Positions 1 to 8,739 of a stretch of 64,000 nucleotides of DNA are shown here, one piece after another. The stretch is taken from the NCBI RefSeq assembly GCF_009363095.1, contig NZ_CP045295.1:5547001-5611000 (forward strand), read 5' to 3'. The stretch's first letter is position 1; each line of letters begins with the position of its first letter. The DNA is from Paenibacillus cellulositrophicus (GTDB lineage: Bacteria > Bacillota > Bacilli > Paenibacillales > Paenibacillaceae). The notes below the pieces were generated by a model. It had not been told where the DNA came from, searched no databases, and saw only the letters and a list, made by a program, of their open reading frames with translations. A program made the translations under genes and the position numbers.

Positions 1-1562
1 TGGCGCTGGCATGCGGTCCCGAGCTGCTTATCGCCGATGAGCCGACAACGGCTCTCGACGTCACGATTCAAGCGCAGATCCTGAGCCTGCTTCAGGAGCT
101 TAAGCGGGAGTTTCAAATGTCCATACTGCTCATCACGCATGACTTAGGCATTGCCGCCGAGATGGCTGACCGGGTCGTGGTCATGTACGCGGGAAAAGTG
201 GTCGAACAAGCAAACGTTCATATGCTGTTTGAACAGCCTTCCCATCCCTACACTCAAGGGCTGCTGCAGTCCATCGTGACACTGGATCAACCCAGGGGTT
301 CGAAGCTGTACACGATCCGCGGCTCTATCCCGAGCTTAGCCGATCTTCCTTCCGGGTGCCGTTTTCATCCGCGCTGCCCTTACGCTACGGATCGCTGCAA
401 GAAAGAGGACCCTCCGCTTGCCCACGTGAACGGGAGAGATGTCGCCTGCTGGCATGCAGAGAAATTGGACCATCTTGCCGCCGAGGTGTACTGGGGACAA
501 TCCGAAGCTTCCGCTGAGCTTAACCTTGGCTCCCATCTGTCTCATGCTTCGGGAAGTTCCCAAGCGGTTTTGGAACAGCAGAGTCCTCTGCTGGAGATCA
601 AACAATTAACCAAGTATTATCCTGTGCATGGAGGAGTATTTCATCGGAACAAAGCGTTCATTCGCGCGGTCGACGGGGTTTCCTTCCGGATCGAGAAAGG
701 GGAGACCTTCGGTCTCGTCGGTGAATCGGGATGCGGCAAGTCAACCCTTGGACGGATGCTGCTTCAATTGGAAAAGGCAACCGGCGGGGAAGTCATCTTC
801 GAAGGACGGCATCTGCTTCCCGCCGGTGGTGGAAGAAGCGGCGGCAGGGTCAGCTGGAAGGAATCCCGCCGCGACATGCAGGTGATCTTTCAGGACCCGT
901 ACGGCTCGATCAATCCGCGCTGGAAGGTAGGGGATATCATAGGGGAGCCATTGTGGGTGCACGAATCGCTGCGGGGATCGGCCAAGCGGGAGAAGGTCGA
1001 AGCTGTGATGCAACTCGTAGGCTTGAATCCGGCATGGTATGACCGTTATCCGCATGAATTCTCCGGCGGCCAACGGCAGCGGATCGGCATTGCCCGCGCT
1101 ATTGCGCTAAATCCCAAGTTCATTCTGGCAGATGAAGCGGTCTCCGCACTGGACGTATCGGTCCAGTCGCAAGTCGTTAATCTAATGAAGGAGCTTCAAC
1201 AGCAGCTGAAGCTGACCTACCTGTTCATCGCGCACGGTTTGAACATCGTGCGGCACATCTCAGACCGGATCGGCGTGATGTATCTCGGCAAGCTGGTCGA
1301 ACTGGCGCCTACCGACGAGCTATTCAGCCAGCCAGCGCATCATTATACGAAGGCATTGTTATCGGCCATCCCTATCGCCGATCCGAAGCGGAAGCGGAAC
1401 TACATGCCGATCGAAGGTGAGATACCGTCCCCGGCCAATCCGCCATCCGGCTGCCGGTTTCATACGCGTTGCCCTGCTGCAACCTCGCGATGCAAAGAAG
1501 TGGAGCCCGTGCTTCAACCGGTCGGAACAGGTCACTGGGCAGCCTGTCATTATCCTCTATAA
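1..1562 (+). CDS. Peptide-type ABC importer, fused double ATPase (5' end outside window)
   Basis: The frame is open from base 3, so the start lies upstream. The product is the energy-coupling subunit of an oligopeptide/dipeptide-type importer with two ATPase halves in one chain, as in GsiA or a DppD-DppF fusion. The first half enters at its Walker B and D-loop (ADEPTTALD, about 36-60), then shows LITHDL and the Cys-containing tail typical of peptide importers (CRFHPRCPYA). The second half has Walker A GESGCGKST (about 721-747), signature FSGGQRQR (about 1058-1081), Walker B ILADE and a second tail CRFHTRCPAA. Its H-loop reads IAHGL, not SHDL, but the switch His is kept. From the genes downstream I infer an organosulfur substrate rather than a peptide. 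Confidence 0.93.
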   Translation, partial: ALACGPELLIADEPTTALDVTIQAQILSLLQELKREFQMSILLITHDLGIAAEMADRVVVMYAGKVVEQANVHMLFEQPSHPYTQGLLQSIVTLDQPRGSKLYTIRGSIPSLADLPSGCRFHPRCPYATDRCKKEDPPLAHVNGRDVACWHAEKLDHLAAEVYWGQSEASAELNLGSHLSHASGSSQAVLEQQSPLLEIKQLTKYYPVHGGVFHRNKAFIRAVDGVSFRIEKGETFGLVGESGCGKSTLGRMLLQLEKATGGEVIFEGRHLLPAGGGRSGGRVSWKESRRDMQVIFQDPYGSINPRWKVGDIIGEPLWVHESLRGSAKREKVEAVMQLVGLNPAWYDRYPHEFSGGQRQRIGIARAIALNPKFILADEAVSALDVSVQSQVVNLMKELQQQLKLTYLFIAHGLNIVRHISDRIGVMYLGKLVELAPTDELFSQPAHHYTKALLSAIPIADPKRKRNYMPIEGEIPSPANPPSGCRFHTRCPAATSRCKEVEPVLQPVGTGHWAACHYPL

Positions 1563-1649
1563 GAAAGGTATCATTGGCTGCCACCGCAACGGTGCAACAC
1601 CAAAGAAAATCGGCGCAAAGTCGCCAAATTAGGGAAGAGGAGGATCAGC

Positions 1650-2996
1650 ATGAGTAAAATGATGCATTTGGGGCTCTTCGTCACTGCGGCCGGCCACCAT
1701 GCAGGCGGCTGGCGCCATCCGGATGCGGCTGTCAGCGATCCGCTTGATCCCGATTATTATCAATCGATCGCACAAAAGGCGGAGCGTGCCAAGCTGGATA
1801 TGCTTTTCATCGCCGATAAACTGGCCATAGACGATAATTACGGAAGCAGCTTCGACATGACGGTCACACACCGCCCGTCCTTATCCGCAGAGCCCCTGAC
1901 GCTATTAGCGGCATTAAGCGCGGTGACGGACAGGATCGGGCTAGCGGCCACCGCCTCCACGACATACAATGAGCCTTTTCACATCGCGCGCAAGTTTGCG
2001 ACACTGGATCATTTGAGCAAAGGCCGCGCGGCGTGGAATGTCGTCACTTCAACCAGCGATGCCGAAGCGCGCAACTTCAGCAAATTGGAACACCTCGATC
2101 ATTCCACCCGTTATGATCGGGCCACTGAATTTCTCGAGGTCGTCCGATCGCTTTGGGACAGTTGGGAAAACGATGCGCTGCTCAGCGACAAGGAGAAAGG
2201 TATTTTTGCCGACAAGGATAAGGTTCATTATGTTCATCATCAAGGCGAGTGGTTCAACGTCCGTGGACCCTTGAACGTACAGCGGCCTCCCCAAGGCCAT
2301 CCGGTGCTGATTCAGGCCGGTTCGTCCGGCCCGTTCCGGGATTTGGCCGCCAGATACGCGGAGGTGATATTTACGGCTCAGCCGAATTTCGAGTCCGCAA
2401 GAAGCTTTTATGATGATTTTAAAGGAAGGCTGCAAGCGCTGAGCCGCTCTCGCGACGACGTCAAAATTTTGCCCGGGACGATGCTTATTGTCGGCCATAC
2501 GGAGAGGGAAGCACAGGAAAAGGAGCGCTACCTGGAGTCGCTCATCCATACGAATACCGGACTCGCGTTTATGTCGGGCAGTATGAATTACGATTTATCC
2601 AAGCATCCGTTGGATGAGCCTTTTCCCGACATTGAACATGCCATTCGGGGGAGCAGGGGACGATTCCAATTCGTTTTCCGCAAAGCACGGGAAGAAGGCT
2701 TAACGCTGGAGCAAGTGGCCCGATGGTATATCGCGAGCCGGTCGCATCATATCGTGACGGGGACTCCGGAGACGATCGCTGACCGGTTGGAGCAGTGGTT
2801 TCGTGGCGGCGCATGTGACGGATTTAATCTGATGGCGCCTTATATGATGGATGGCTTGGACGACATACTCGAACACGTCGTTCCCGAACTGCAAAACCGC
2901 GGATTGTTCCGCGAGGAGTACAACGGTGTGACGCTTCGTGATCACTTCGGTCTTAAGCAGCCCGGCAATCGGTATGCCAAAACTGCAATTCGTTAG
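1650..2996 (+). CDS. NtaA/SnaA/DmoA-type FMN-dependent monooxygenase
   Basis: A 448-residue member of the NtaA/SnaA/DszA/DmoA branch of the bacterial-luciferase-like (LLM) flavin monooxygenases. These use FMNH2 from a partner reductase and O2, often to cleave C-S or C-N bonds. Family traits are the N-terminal LGLFVTAAGHHAGGWR, the IADKL strand end near residue 55, the HLSKGRAAWNVVTS segment near 120-135, and PVLIQAGSSG near 220. An AGAGGAGG ribosome site lies 6-8 bases before the ATG. It follows the ABC gene by 87 bases and precedes a second LLM enzyme by 30, so one transcript is likely. No flavin reductase lies in the window. The exact substrate cannot be read from sequence. Confidence 0.92.
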   Translation: MSKMMHLGLFVTAAGHHAGGWRHPDAAVSDPLDPDYYQSIAQKAERAKLDMLFIADKLAIDDNYGSSFDMTVTHRPSLSAEPLTLLAALSAVTDRIGLAATASTTYNEPFHIARKFATLDHLSKGRAAWNVVTSTSDAEARNFSKLEHLDHSTRYDRATEFLEVVRSLWDSWENDALLSDKEKGIFADKDKVHYVHHQGEWFNVRGPLNVQRPPQGHPVLIQAGSSGPFRDLAARYAEVIFTAQPNFESARSFYDDFKGRLQALSRSRDDVKILPGTMLIVGHTEREAQEKERYLESLIHTNTGLAFMSGSMNYDLSKHPLDEPFPDIEHAIRGSRGRFQFVFRKAREEGLTLEQVARWYIASRSHHIVTGTPETIADRLEQWFRGGACDGFNLMAPYMMDGLDDILEHVVPELQNRGLFREEYNGVTLRDHFGLKQPGNRYAKTAIR

Positions 2997-3026
2997 AGGT
3001 AAATATGGTCCTGGGAGGAATGAACG

Positions 3027-4166
3027 ATGGCGATTGACTTTATTACCATGCTGCCGACAAGTGGGGATCGGGCTCTGATCGGCAAGCTGACCGCAGACCC
3101 AAGTCGAGTGGATGCATGGAGGGATATCTCAGACCGCGAGCCTTCACTTGCCAATCTGATCTCGATTGTGCAAGCCGCCGAGAAAGGGGGCTTCGATGCG
3201 ACTCTGCTCCCGACAGGCAATGTCTGCCTTGATTCGCTCGTGACGGCCTCGGCGCTGATAAGCCACACGGAGAAGATTAAATTTCTGTTTGCGGCGAGAC
3301 CGGGATTTACGGCACCTGCCGTATTCGCCAGGCAAATTGGGACATTGGATTATTTGTCCGGTGGACGTGCGCTGATCAATGTCGTAACAGGCAAATCGCC
3401 TGCCGAGCTGGCGGCGGACGGGGACTTCGTGCCGCATGATGCAAGGTATGACCGTACGGCCGAATTTATCCATGTGCTCAAACGCTTGTTTACGGAAGAT
3501 CATTTTGATCATGAAGGAGACTATTACCAGCTTCGCAATGCTTCGTTATTTTACAAATCGGTGCAAAAGCCCCGGCCGCTCATTTACTTCGGCGGCGCTT
3601 CGGAGGCGGGCAAGCGGGCAGCCGTCAAGGAAGCGGATGTCTATATGCTGTGGGCGGAATCACTGGACCTAACGCGCGAGCGGATCGAAGAGGTAAAAGC
3701 GCTGGCCGCTCTTGAAAATCGGGTACTGGACTATAGCATCTCGTTCCAGGTGATTCTGGGCGATACCGAGGAGGAAGCTTGGCAGAGGGCTCATGAGATC
3801 ATTCGCCACGTCGATCCGTCCGTCATCGCCAGAAAAGAAAGCGAAGTGACGATCAAGGACGAGTCGATTGGAGACCGGCGGCTGCAGAAGCTGATGAATG
3901 AATCCCGCGCCAACGACTTCCAGATCGGGCCAAACGTATGGGCCGGTCTGACGCAAGTATTAGGTGGTAACTCCATCGCCTTGGTGGGGACTCCCGATCA
4001 AGTAGCCGACCGGATTCTGGAATATGCGGATCTCGGTTTCACCAAAGTGCTGCTCCGCGGTCTCCCTTTCCTCGACACTATCACAGCCATCGGGCGTGAC
4101 GTCATTCCGAGAGTACGCGAAAAAGAAAAGGCGCGTCAGCGGGAATCCGATTCACAATCGGCATAA
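3027..4166 (+). CDS. SsuD-like LLM flavin-dependent monooxygenase
   Basis: A 379-residue LLM-class monooxygenase, close in length and layout to alkanesulfonate monooxygenase SsuD (about 380). It would use reduced FMN and O2. Diagnostic stretches are FITMLPTSGD at the N-terminus, FLFAARPGFTAPAVFARQ near 90-107, the LSGGRALINVVTG segment near 110-125, and PLIYFGGASEAGKRAA near 185-200, the flavin phosphate region. The partner upstream belongs to a different LLM branch, so two successive oxidations or two related substrates are plausible. An AGGA ribosome site precedes the ATG. SsuD is the best-known relative, but true sulfonate activity is inferred. Confidence 0.9.
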   Translation: MAIDFITMLPTSGDRALIGKLTADPSRVDAWRDISDREPSLANLISIVQAAEKGGFDATLLPTGNVCLDSLVTASALISHTEKIKFLFAARPGFTAPAVFARQIGTLDYLSGGRALINVVTGKSPAELAADGDFVPHDARYDRTAEFIHVLKRLFTEDHFDHEGDYYQLRNASLFYKSVQKPRPLIYFGGASEAGKRAAVKEADVYMLWAESLDLTRERIEEVKALAALENRVLDYSISFQVILGDTEEEAWQRAHEIIRHVDPSVIARKESEVTIKDESIGDRRLQKLMNESRANDFQIGPNVWAGLTQVLGGNSIALVGTPDQVADRILEYADLGFTKVLLRGLPFLDTITAIGRDVIPRVREKEKARQRESDSQSA

Positions 4167-4217
4167 AGCCGGTTGGATCCGCCATCACACGCATTTCATA
4201 CGAAGGATGTGAAACCT

Positions 4218-5126
4218 GTGGGAGTTGCCTTTGTTTCACTGCAGGAAGCGATGCAATGGATTCATGATGGGGTTACCCTCGCAATAAGCGGACATATGGA
4301 TATGTCGCCGATGGCGCTCATTCACGAGTTAATTCGAACGAACATACAAAACTTGTCGATCGTATGCGCAGGAGCCGCCGCCATAAACGCAGACCTGCTC
4401 ATCGGATCGGACGTGGCGCAATCTATCGAATTCTCGCAGATAACACTGGGAGAATACGGCTTTGCCCTCAACTTCCGCAGACGATTCGAGCAGGGGAACC
4501 TATCAGTTCGGGAGCATGCTTGTCCTTCGTTAGCGGCCGCACTGCAAGCCGGCGCGGCGGGGATTCCGTTCATTCCCGTTCGAGGGCTGCTAGGAACCGG
4601 ATATATGGACATTCGCAGCGATTTCCGAGTGATAGTAAATCCATTCGATATGGAAGAGTCCATCGCAGTCGTCCCCGCGATTCGACCGGATGTCGCCATA
4701 TTCCATGCATTCCAGGCGGATACGCATGGCAATGTAGCCGCCTATCCGGGACACAATAACCGCCTGCTAGCCCAGGCGTCGCGCCACGTGATCGTCTCGG
4801 TAGAGGAAATCGTTACGCCCGAGGAGCTAAGCCGGCATCCTGGAACGATCATTCCTTCTGTTTATATTACAGCCGTCGTTCATGCACCTCAAGGGGCTTA
4901 TCCTACCGGCTGTCCAGGTTACTACGGTATCGACAGCGACCATATTCGAACCTATGTTGAAGCCTCGCGATCGGAACCGACGTTTCGGGAATATATCGAT
5001 CGATTCATTCGCTCCGACGCTGCCTGCGGTACCCGGCCTAAAGTGTCTATATGTCAGCTCCGGGCTTCCGGCCATCGTACGGGGAATGAAGTGGCTGAAG
5101 AGTTTGGACCAATAGAAAGCGGGTGA
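4218..5126 (+). CDS. Class I CoA-transferase, alpha subunit (GctA-like)
   Basis: Alpha subunit of a two-subunit class I CoA-transferase of the glutaconate CoA-transferase type, which moves CoA between carboxylic acids. Typical features are the N-terminal strand-helix around SLQEAMQWIHDGVTLAISG, the core GAAAINADLLIGS, and late FHAFQADTHGNVA and PGYYGID segments. The frame is also open from an ATG at 4173, but that start lacks a good ribosome site and adds an atypical tail. GTG at 4218 has AAGGA ten bases upstream and begins at the family's usual N-terminus, so I prefer it. The beta subunit starts 6 bases after the stop. Confidence 0.88.
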   Translation: MGVAFVSLQEAMQWIHDGVTLAISGHMDMSPMALIHELIRTNIQNLSIVCAGAAAINADLLIGSDVAQSIEFSQITLGEYGFALNFRRRFEQGNLSVREHACPSLAAALQAGAAGIPFIPVRGLLGTGYMDIRSDFRVIVNPFDMEESIAVVPAIRPDVAIFHAFQADTHGNVAAYPGHNNRLLAQASRHVIVSVEEIVTPEELSRHPGTIIPSVYITAVVHAPQGAYPTGCPGYYGIDSDHIRTYVEASRSEPTFREYIDRFIRSDAACGTRPKVSICQLRASGHRTGNEVAEEFGPIESG

Positions 5127-5132
5127 GCAGTC

Positions 5133-5870
5133 ATGAGCTTGTACAGCTCTTACTCGGAAGAAGAATGGTTAATCTGTTTGCTATCCCGTCAGCTGAAAGA
5201 TCATGAAGTCGTTGCGGTTGGCAACAACTCGCCTATTCCTGCGGCCGCCTCCTTGCTGGCACGGGCTCTACATGCCAGGCAGACGGAGGTATACATTTTG
5301 GGGCAGCCGGATTGGCCGTTCGAAGGAACGAAGGAATTTTTCGACTGGATGCAGCGGGGAACCGTCGATGTGTTTTTCTTAAGCGGCGCGCAAATCGATC
5401 GCAGCGGCAATATCAATCTGCATGTGATCGGGAACTACGAGGCTCCGAAAGTGAGGCTGCCTGGTGGTGCAGGCTCCGCCGTTGTCTATTTCATGTGCAA
5501 ACGCATTTTATTGTTCAAGACGGACCATACTCGCAAAGGTTTTCCGGAGAAGCTGGACTTTGTGACGTCGGTCGCCCGCTCGAGTCAGGATGTGTTTCGG
5601 AGAGGCCAACTGGAAGGAGTCTTCACGCCTCTCGGAATATTGAAGCCTCAAGATGAAGATCATTTGCTTCGGTTGACAGCCGTTGCTCCTGGGGTCACCG
5701 CCTCCGAGGTACAAGCGCAAACCGGGTTTGATCTGGGGATTGAACGGGGCGATTATCTGGAACTGCAGCCACCGACCTCACTTGAGCTCAACACGCTGAG
5801 GAGCGCTGTGGCTAAAGAACTGCAGTCGATTTACCCAGAGTTTGCGAAACAGTGGAATCATTCGGCCTGA
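5133..5870 (+). CDS. Class I CoA-transferase-like, beta subunit (GctB-like)
   Basis: A 245-residue beta subunit that pairs with the preceding alpha subunit. It carries the family's AVGNNSPIPAAASLLARALHA segment (about 28-48) and the middle glycine-rich RLPGGAGSA turn. In GctB-type transferases a catalytic Glu that forms the glutamyl-CoA thioester sits just after the second beta strand, in an E-[SG]-G context. Here the region reads YILGQPDW (about 54-61), so that Glu may be absent. IpdAB-type relatives that lack it are CoA-ester hydrolases, not transferases. The assignment of chemistry is therefore open. The family call is firm. Confidence 0.86.
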   Translation: MSLYSSYSEEEWLICLLSRQLKDHEVVAVGNNSPIPAAASLLARALHARQTEVYILGQPDWPFEGTKEFFDWMQRGTVDVFFLSGAQIDRSGNINLHVIGNYEAPKVRLPGGAGSAVVYFMCKRILLFKTDHTRKGFPEKLDFVTSVARSSQDVFRRGQLEGVFTPLGILKPQDEDHLLRLTAVAPGVTASEVQAQTGFDLGIERGDYLELQPPTSLELNTLRSAVAKELQSIYPEFAKQWNHSA

Positions 5871-5917
5871 TTCGGACTGAAAGTTCATTAATATAGGAAC
5901 AGAAAGTGAGGAGACCG

Positions 5918-6502
5918 ATGAGCGACTATACGTTTGACCAACTGGACAGGGATATTCACCGCGTACTGGAGCAGCATACAGGGCATCGTGTGATTATAGA
6001 GGGAGTTAGACCACTGCTTCAGAGGTTGCTGGCCAATGAGCACCTAATCCCCGAAGCTTACCAAGAACCGTTACCCGACAAATACGCTCAATATTTGCTC
6101 TATAAGCCCGAAGATGAAGCCTTTAGCGTTATTGCTTTTATCTGGGGGCCAGGGCAGGTCGCGCCAGTTCACGATCATCTGGTATGGGGGTTGGTTGGCC
6201 TTTACCGCGGTTCGATCGTTGAGAAGCGTTATCGCAGGGAAGATCACGGCGAGGCTTCGCAGCCGAGGTATTCGCTCCGCGAGGTGGCTGAAGTAACGGC
6301 GCATGCAGGGGACATCTCTTTCGTCTACCCACCGGATTACGATATTCACGGTGTGGCGAACCCTTTTGATGAACTTGCGATTACGGTCCATATATACGGT
6401 ACGGATATCGGCAAGCAGGAGCGCCATATCCATGACGTGGCAACAGGAAGTTACCGGGATGTGGTGACGCGCCACGACAATGCATCCCCCATCTACACCT
6501 AA
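5918..6502 (+). CDS. Cysteine dioxygenase-family thiol dioxygenase (cupin)
   Basis: A 194-residue cupin of the cysteine dioxygenase/3-mercaptopropionate dioxygenase superfamily, which oxidises a thiol to a sulfinic acid with Fe(II) and O2. The three iron ligands can be placed: H85 and H87 in APVHDH and H144 in DIHGVANP. H158 and Y160 (TVHIYG) match the conserved His and Tyr of the Ser-His-Tyr triad. The Cys that crosslinks to that Tyr in animal enzymes is missing, as in most bacterial members. ATG at 5918 has GTGAGGAG just upstream; a GTG at 5906 overlaps that site and is unlikely. The setting between CoA-transferase genes points to a sulfur acid such as 3-mercaptopropionate (inference). Confidence 0.82.
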   Translation: MSDYTFDQLDRDIHRVLEQHTGHRVIIEGVRPLLQRLLANEHLIPEAYQEPLPDKYAQYLLYKPEDEAFSVIAFIWGPGQVAPVHDHLVWGLVGLYRGSIVEKRYRREDHGEASQPRYSLREVAEVTAHAGDISFVYPPDYDIHGVANPFDELAITVHIYGTDIGKQERHIHDVATGSYRDVVTRHDNASPIYT

Positions 6503-6547
6503 ATCATGGTAAGAAGATTTTGCTAAAAAAAGGGAGGCAAATACAAA

Positions 6548-7723
6548 ATGCCACAAAGCCAACAAGGGCCTCTGGCCGGTTTGAGAATACTGGAATTTGG
6601 GCAAATCGCCGCAGGTCCTTTTGCAGGGATGCTGTTTGCGGATCTCGGCGCCGATGTGGTTAAAGTGGAGCGGCCAGATGTTGGAGACGGGATGCGGGAA
6701 TGGCCGCCGTTCTTCTCTAACGATGAGGGGGAGCCATTCAGCTCCAATTTCAGCTCGCTCAACCGGAATAAAAGGAGCATTGCGGTTGATTTTAAATCAC
6801 CCGAGCAGTTAGCGAGGCTGCATGAGCTGTGCGCCAAAGCGGATGTCATCGTCGAAAACTACAGACCCGGCGTGCTGGCCAAGTTCGGCTTAAGCTACGA
6901 GGCACTCTCGGCAGCCAATCCGAAGCTGGTATATTGTTCGATTTCGGGCTACGGGCAGACCGGAGCTTACTCGCAGAAAGGGGCGTTCGATGTAACCATT
7001 CAGGCCATCAGCGGCTTAATGAGCGTGACGGGTGAGGAGCATGGTGAACCGGTCAAATGCGGTGTTCCGGTCGCAGACTTTGCCGCAGGGTTATACGGAG
7101 CTTTCTCCGTCGTCGCCGCCATTCTCCAGGCGGAGCGGACGGGGCAAGGTACCTATGTCGACTGCTCCATGCTGGGCAGTGTGCTGGGCATATCCGCCTT
7201 ACAAACCAGCGAATATTACGGCAACCTGACGGCTCCGAAAAGGCTCGGAAGCGCGCATCCGCGCAATGCGCCATACCAGGGCTATCAAGGAAGCGACAAA
7301 CCTTTCGTGATTGCCGCCGGCAACGATAAGTTGTGGAGGGAAGTTTGCGCCGCGGTGGATCGGCCGGAGCTTGCGGACGACCCGAGGTTCGCCAACCAAA
7401 CCTTGCGTGCCCGGAACCAGAAAGAACTCGCCGGACTGCTTCAAGCGTCGTTCAGCTTGCAAACCGCTGCCTATTGGCTGAAGGAGTTTGATCGTAGGGG
7501 CGTGCCGTGCGCTCCGATCAACACTTACGAAGATATTTTGCAGGATCGGGTCATCGCCGAATCCGGGCTAATTCACGAGCTAGCTCTGCCCAACGATACG
7601 AGCACTAAAACCGTCGGTTTTCCTGTCAAGCTGACCGGATATGAATTTCAAATTTACCGGAAACCTCCGCTCAAAGGGGAGCATAATGACGAACTTTTCC
7701 GGGAATGGGGGAGTAAACCATGA
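6548..7723 (+). CDS. CaiB/BaiF-family (class III) CoA-transferase
   Basis: A 391-residue class III CoA-transferase; the usual length is about 390-430. Clear hallmarks are GPLAGLRILEFGQIAAGPFAGMLFADLGADV at the N-terminus (given here in part), KVERP near 45, the LNRNKRSIAVDFKS segment near 75-88, and VIVENYRPGV near 103. The catalytic Asp lies in the GLYGAFSVVAAI-to-YVDCSMLGS stretch. It would activate a carboxylate as its CoA thioester. GGGAGG sits before the ATG. Its last codons overlap the next gene by 4 bases. In Variovorax and Advenella a CaiB/BaiF enzyme (Act) activates 3-sulfinopropionate, the product of a thiol dioxygenase like the one encoded just upstream. Confidence 0.92.
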   Translation: MPQSQQGPLAGLRILEFGQIAAGPFAGMLFADLGADVVKVERPDVGDGMREWPPFFSNDEGEPFSSNFSSLNRNKRSIAVDFKSPEQLARLHELCAKADVIVENYRPGVLAKFGLSYEALSAANPKLVYCSISGYGQTGAYSQKGAFDVTIQAISGLMSVTGEEHGEPVKCGVPVADFAAGLYGAFSVVAAILQAERTGQGTYVDCSMLGSVLGISALQTSEYYGNLTAPKRLGSAHPRNAPYQGYQGSDKPFVIAAGNDKLWREVCAAVDRPELADDPRFANQTLRARNQKELAGLLQASFSLQTAAYWLKEFDRRGVPCAPINTYEDILQDRVIAESGLIHELALPNDTSTKTVGFPVKLTGYEFQIYRKPPLKGEHNDELFREWGSKP

Positions 7724-8208
7724 GTGACGATATCAATACGAAGTCATCGATTCAAGATTATCTAGCAACTGCAGAACTTATTCAGCGGAGCATCGCAGGA
7801 TTAACGACGGATCAATTGGAATGGAAGCCAGCACCGGACAAATGGAGCGTAAAAGAAGTTGTTGCGCATTTGGTAGACTCCAGTCTTGTTCATTCTGTGC
7901 GTATTCGTAAAATCATTGCGGAGAGCGAGCAGCCACTTCTGTTATATAATCAGGATAAGTGGGTATCCTCCGCCCGGTCGAATCAAAGTTCCTTGTCCGA
8001 CATTCTCACCGCTTTCGATGCACTGCTTACTTATAACAAATTATTTTATGAGAGACTTTCTGATGCAGACTGGAGCAAGAGCGGACCGAACCAGGACCAA
8101 ACCGTTTCGGTGTCGGAGCTGTTTGAAGGATTTATACGGCATGTACACACTCATATCGCTCAAATCGAGCGGGTACGGGCGCAGATCTCTTTCAATACCT
8201 CTATATAA
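7720..8208 (+). CDS. DinB-family putative metal-dependent protein
   Basis: A 162-residue DinB four-helix-bundle protein. The metal triad can be placed at H50 (VVAHLVD) and H141/H145 (RHVHTHIAQIE, spacing H-x3-H). The family includes bacillithiol- and mycothiol-dependent transferases as well as many proteins of unknown role. The ATG overlaps the CaiB/BaiF stop (ATGA), which implies translational coupling and a shared job in the cluster. A thiol-linked role such as S-transfer would fit the organosulfur context but is only a suggestion. Confidence 0.88.
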   Translation: MSDDINTKSSIQDYLATAELIQRSIAGLTTDQLEWKPAPDKWSVKEVVAHLVDSSLVHSVRIRKIIAESEQPLLLYNQDKWVSSARSNQSSLSDILTAFDALLTYNKLFYERLSDADWSKSGPNQDQTVSVSELFEGFIRHVHTHIAQIERVRAQISFNTSI

Positions 8209-8227
8209 GCAGGATGATGTCCTGAAG

Positions 8228-8266
8228 AAGCTTGTGTCTATTTGACAATGGATGCAGGCTTTTTTA
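8228..8266 (+). terminator. Rho-independent terminator after the organosulfur cluster
   Basis: An 11-bp stem (AAGCTTGTGTC at 8228-8238 with GATGCAGGCTT at 8251-8261, counting G-U pairs) and a 12-base loop are followed by six T. It sits 20 bases past the DinB stop and ends the first cluster. Confidence 0.7.
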
Positions 8267-8288
8267 GGTTCAAAGCGACTCATATCGA

Positions 8289-8387
8289 ATCGCTCTGAAC
8301 CGTAGATAACGAAACGAGGACCGGACCAGCAAAATCCGAAGCCTCCTCGCCATTGGGATTGCGAAGACGAAACAGGAAGGCGTCGCC
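8289..8387. repeat. Dispersed 100-bp repeat, copy 1
   Basis: This stretch matches 33469-33568 in the same orientation with about six differences in 100 bases, one of them a single-base indel. Both copies are intergenic, and each lies within about 1 kb of an intact or dead DeoR gene. On the minus strand copy 1 has a short open frame (GDAFLFRLRNPNGEEAS and onward), which the indel breaks in copy 2. It may be the tail of a dead gene or a dispersed intergenic element. No terminal inverted repeats or target duplication were seen. Confidence 0.7.
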
Positions 8388-8639
8388 GTTTAGTCTATTG
8401 AAAGTGAAGGTAGGGCAGCAAATTTAAGGTAGAGATATGAAGCCGGGCATCCGTTAAGATTTTCGGCTTTTTTACGTTTACTCATTTTTACTCTAAGTAA
8501 AATGATGGCCAGCGCAAAAAGCCTCACGGCGCAACTTAATATGATATCTCTATGCAGAACTAGGTAAGAAGGTAGAAAATATCTCGGATCGATCTTGATT
8601 ATTTGCCGATGATCGGATACGTTGACCACCTTATTGATA

Positions 8640-8690
8640 TGTTCGTTATAACTATAAAATTGTTGCAAACGAACAAAAATCTGTTATTAT
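8640..8690 (+). promoter_or_regulatory. SigA-type promoter with inverted-repeat operator (DeoR-type)
   Basis: TTGCAA (8663-8668), a 16-base spacer and TATTAT (8685-8690) form a good promoter. A perfect 8-base inverted repeat, TGTTCGTT (8640-8647) and AACGAACA (8668-8675), spans the -35 region. These half-sites resemble those bound by GlpR/DeoR-family repressors. The promoter faces the dead isomerase remnant and the DeoR gene, so autoregulation is likely. Further down, TTACGTAA at 8710-8717 is a smaller palindrome. Confidence 0.55.
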
Positions 8691-8739
8691 CAAAAGATAG
8701 TTTCAATGCTTACGTAAACATGGATTGATGCTCGATCGA

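Noticed and set aside
8390..8668. A 92-codon minus-strand frame in the intergenic region
   Set aside because: Composition is unlike a conserved protein, no ribosome site is seen, and it overlaps the promoter/operator of the DeoR region.
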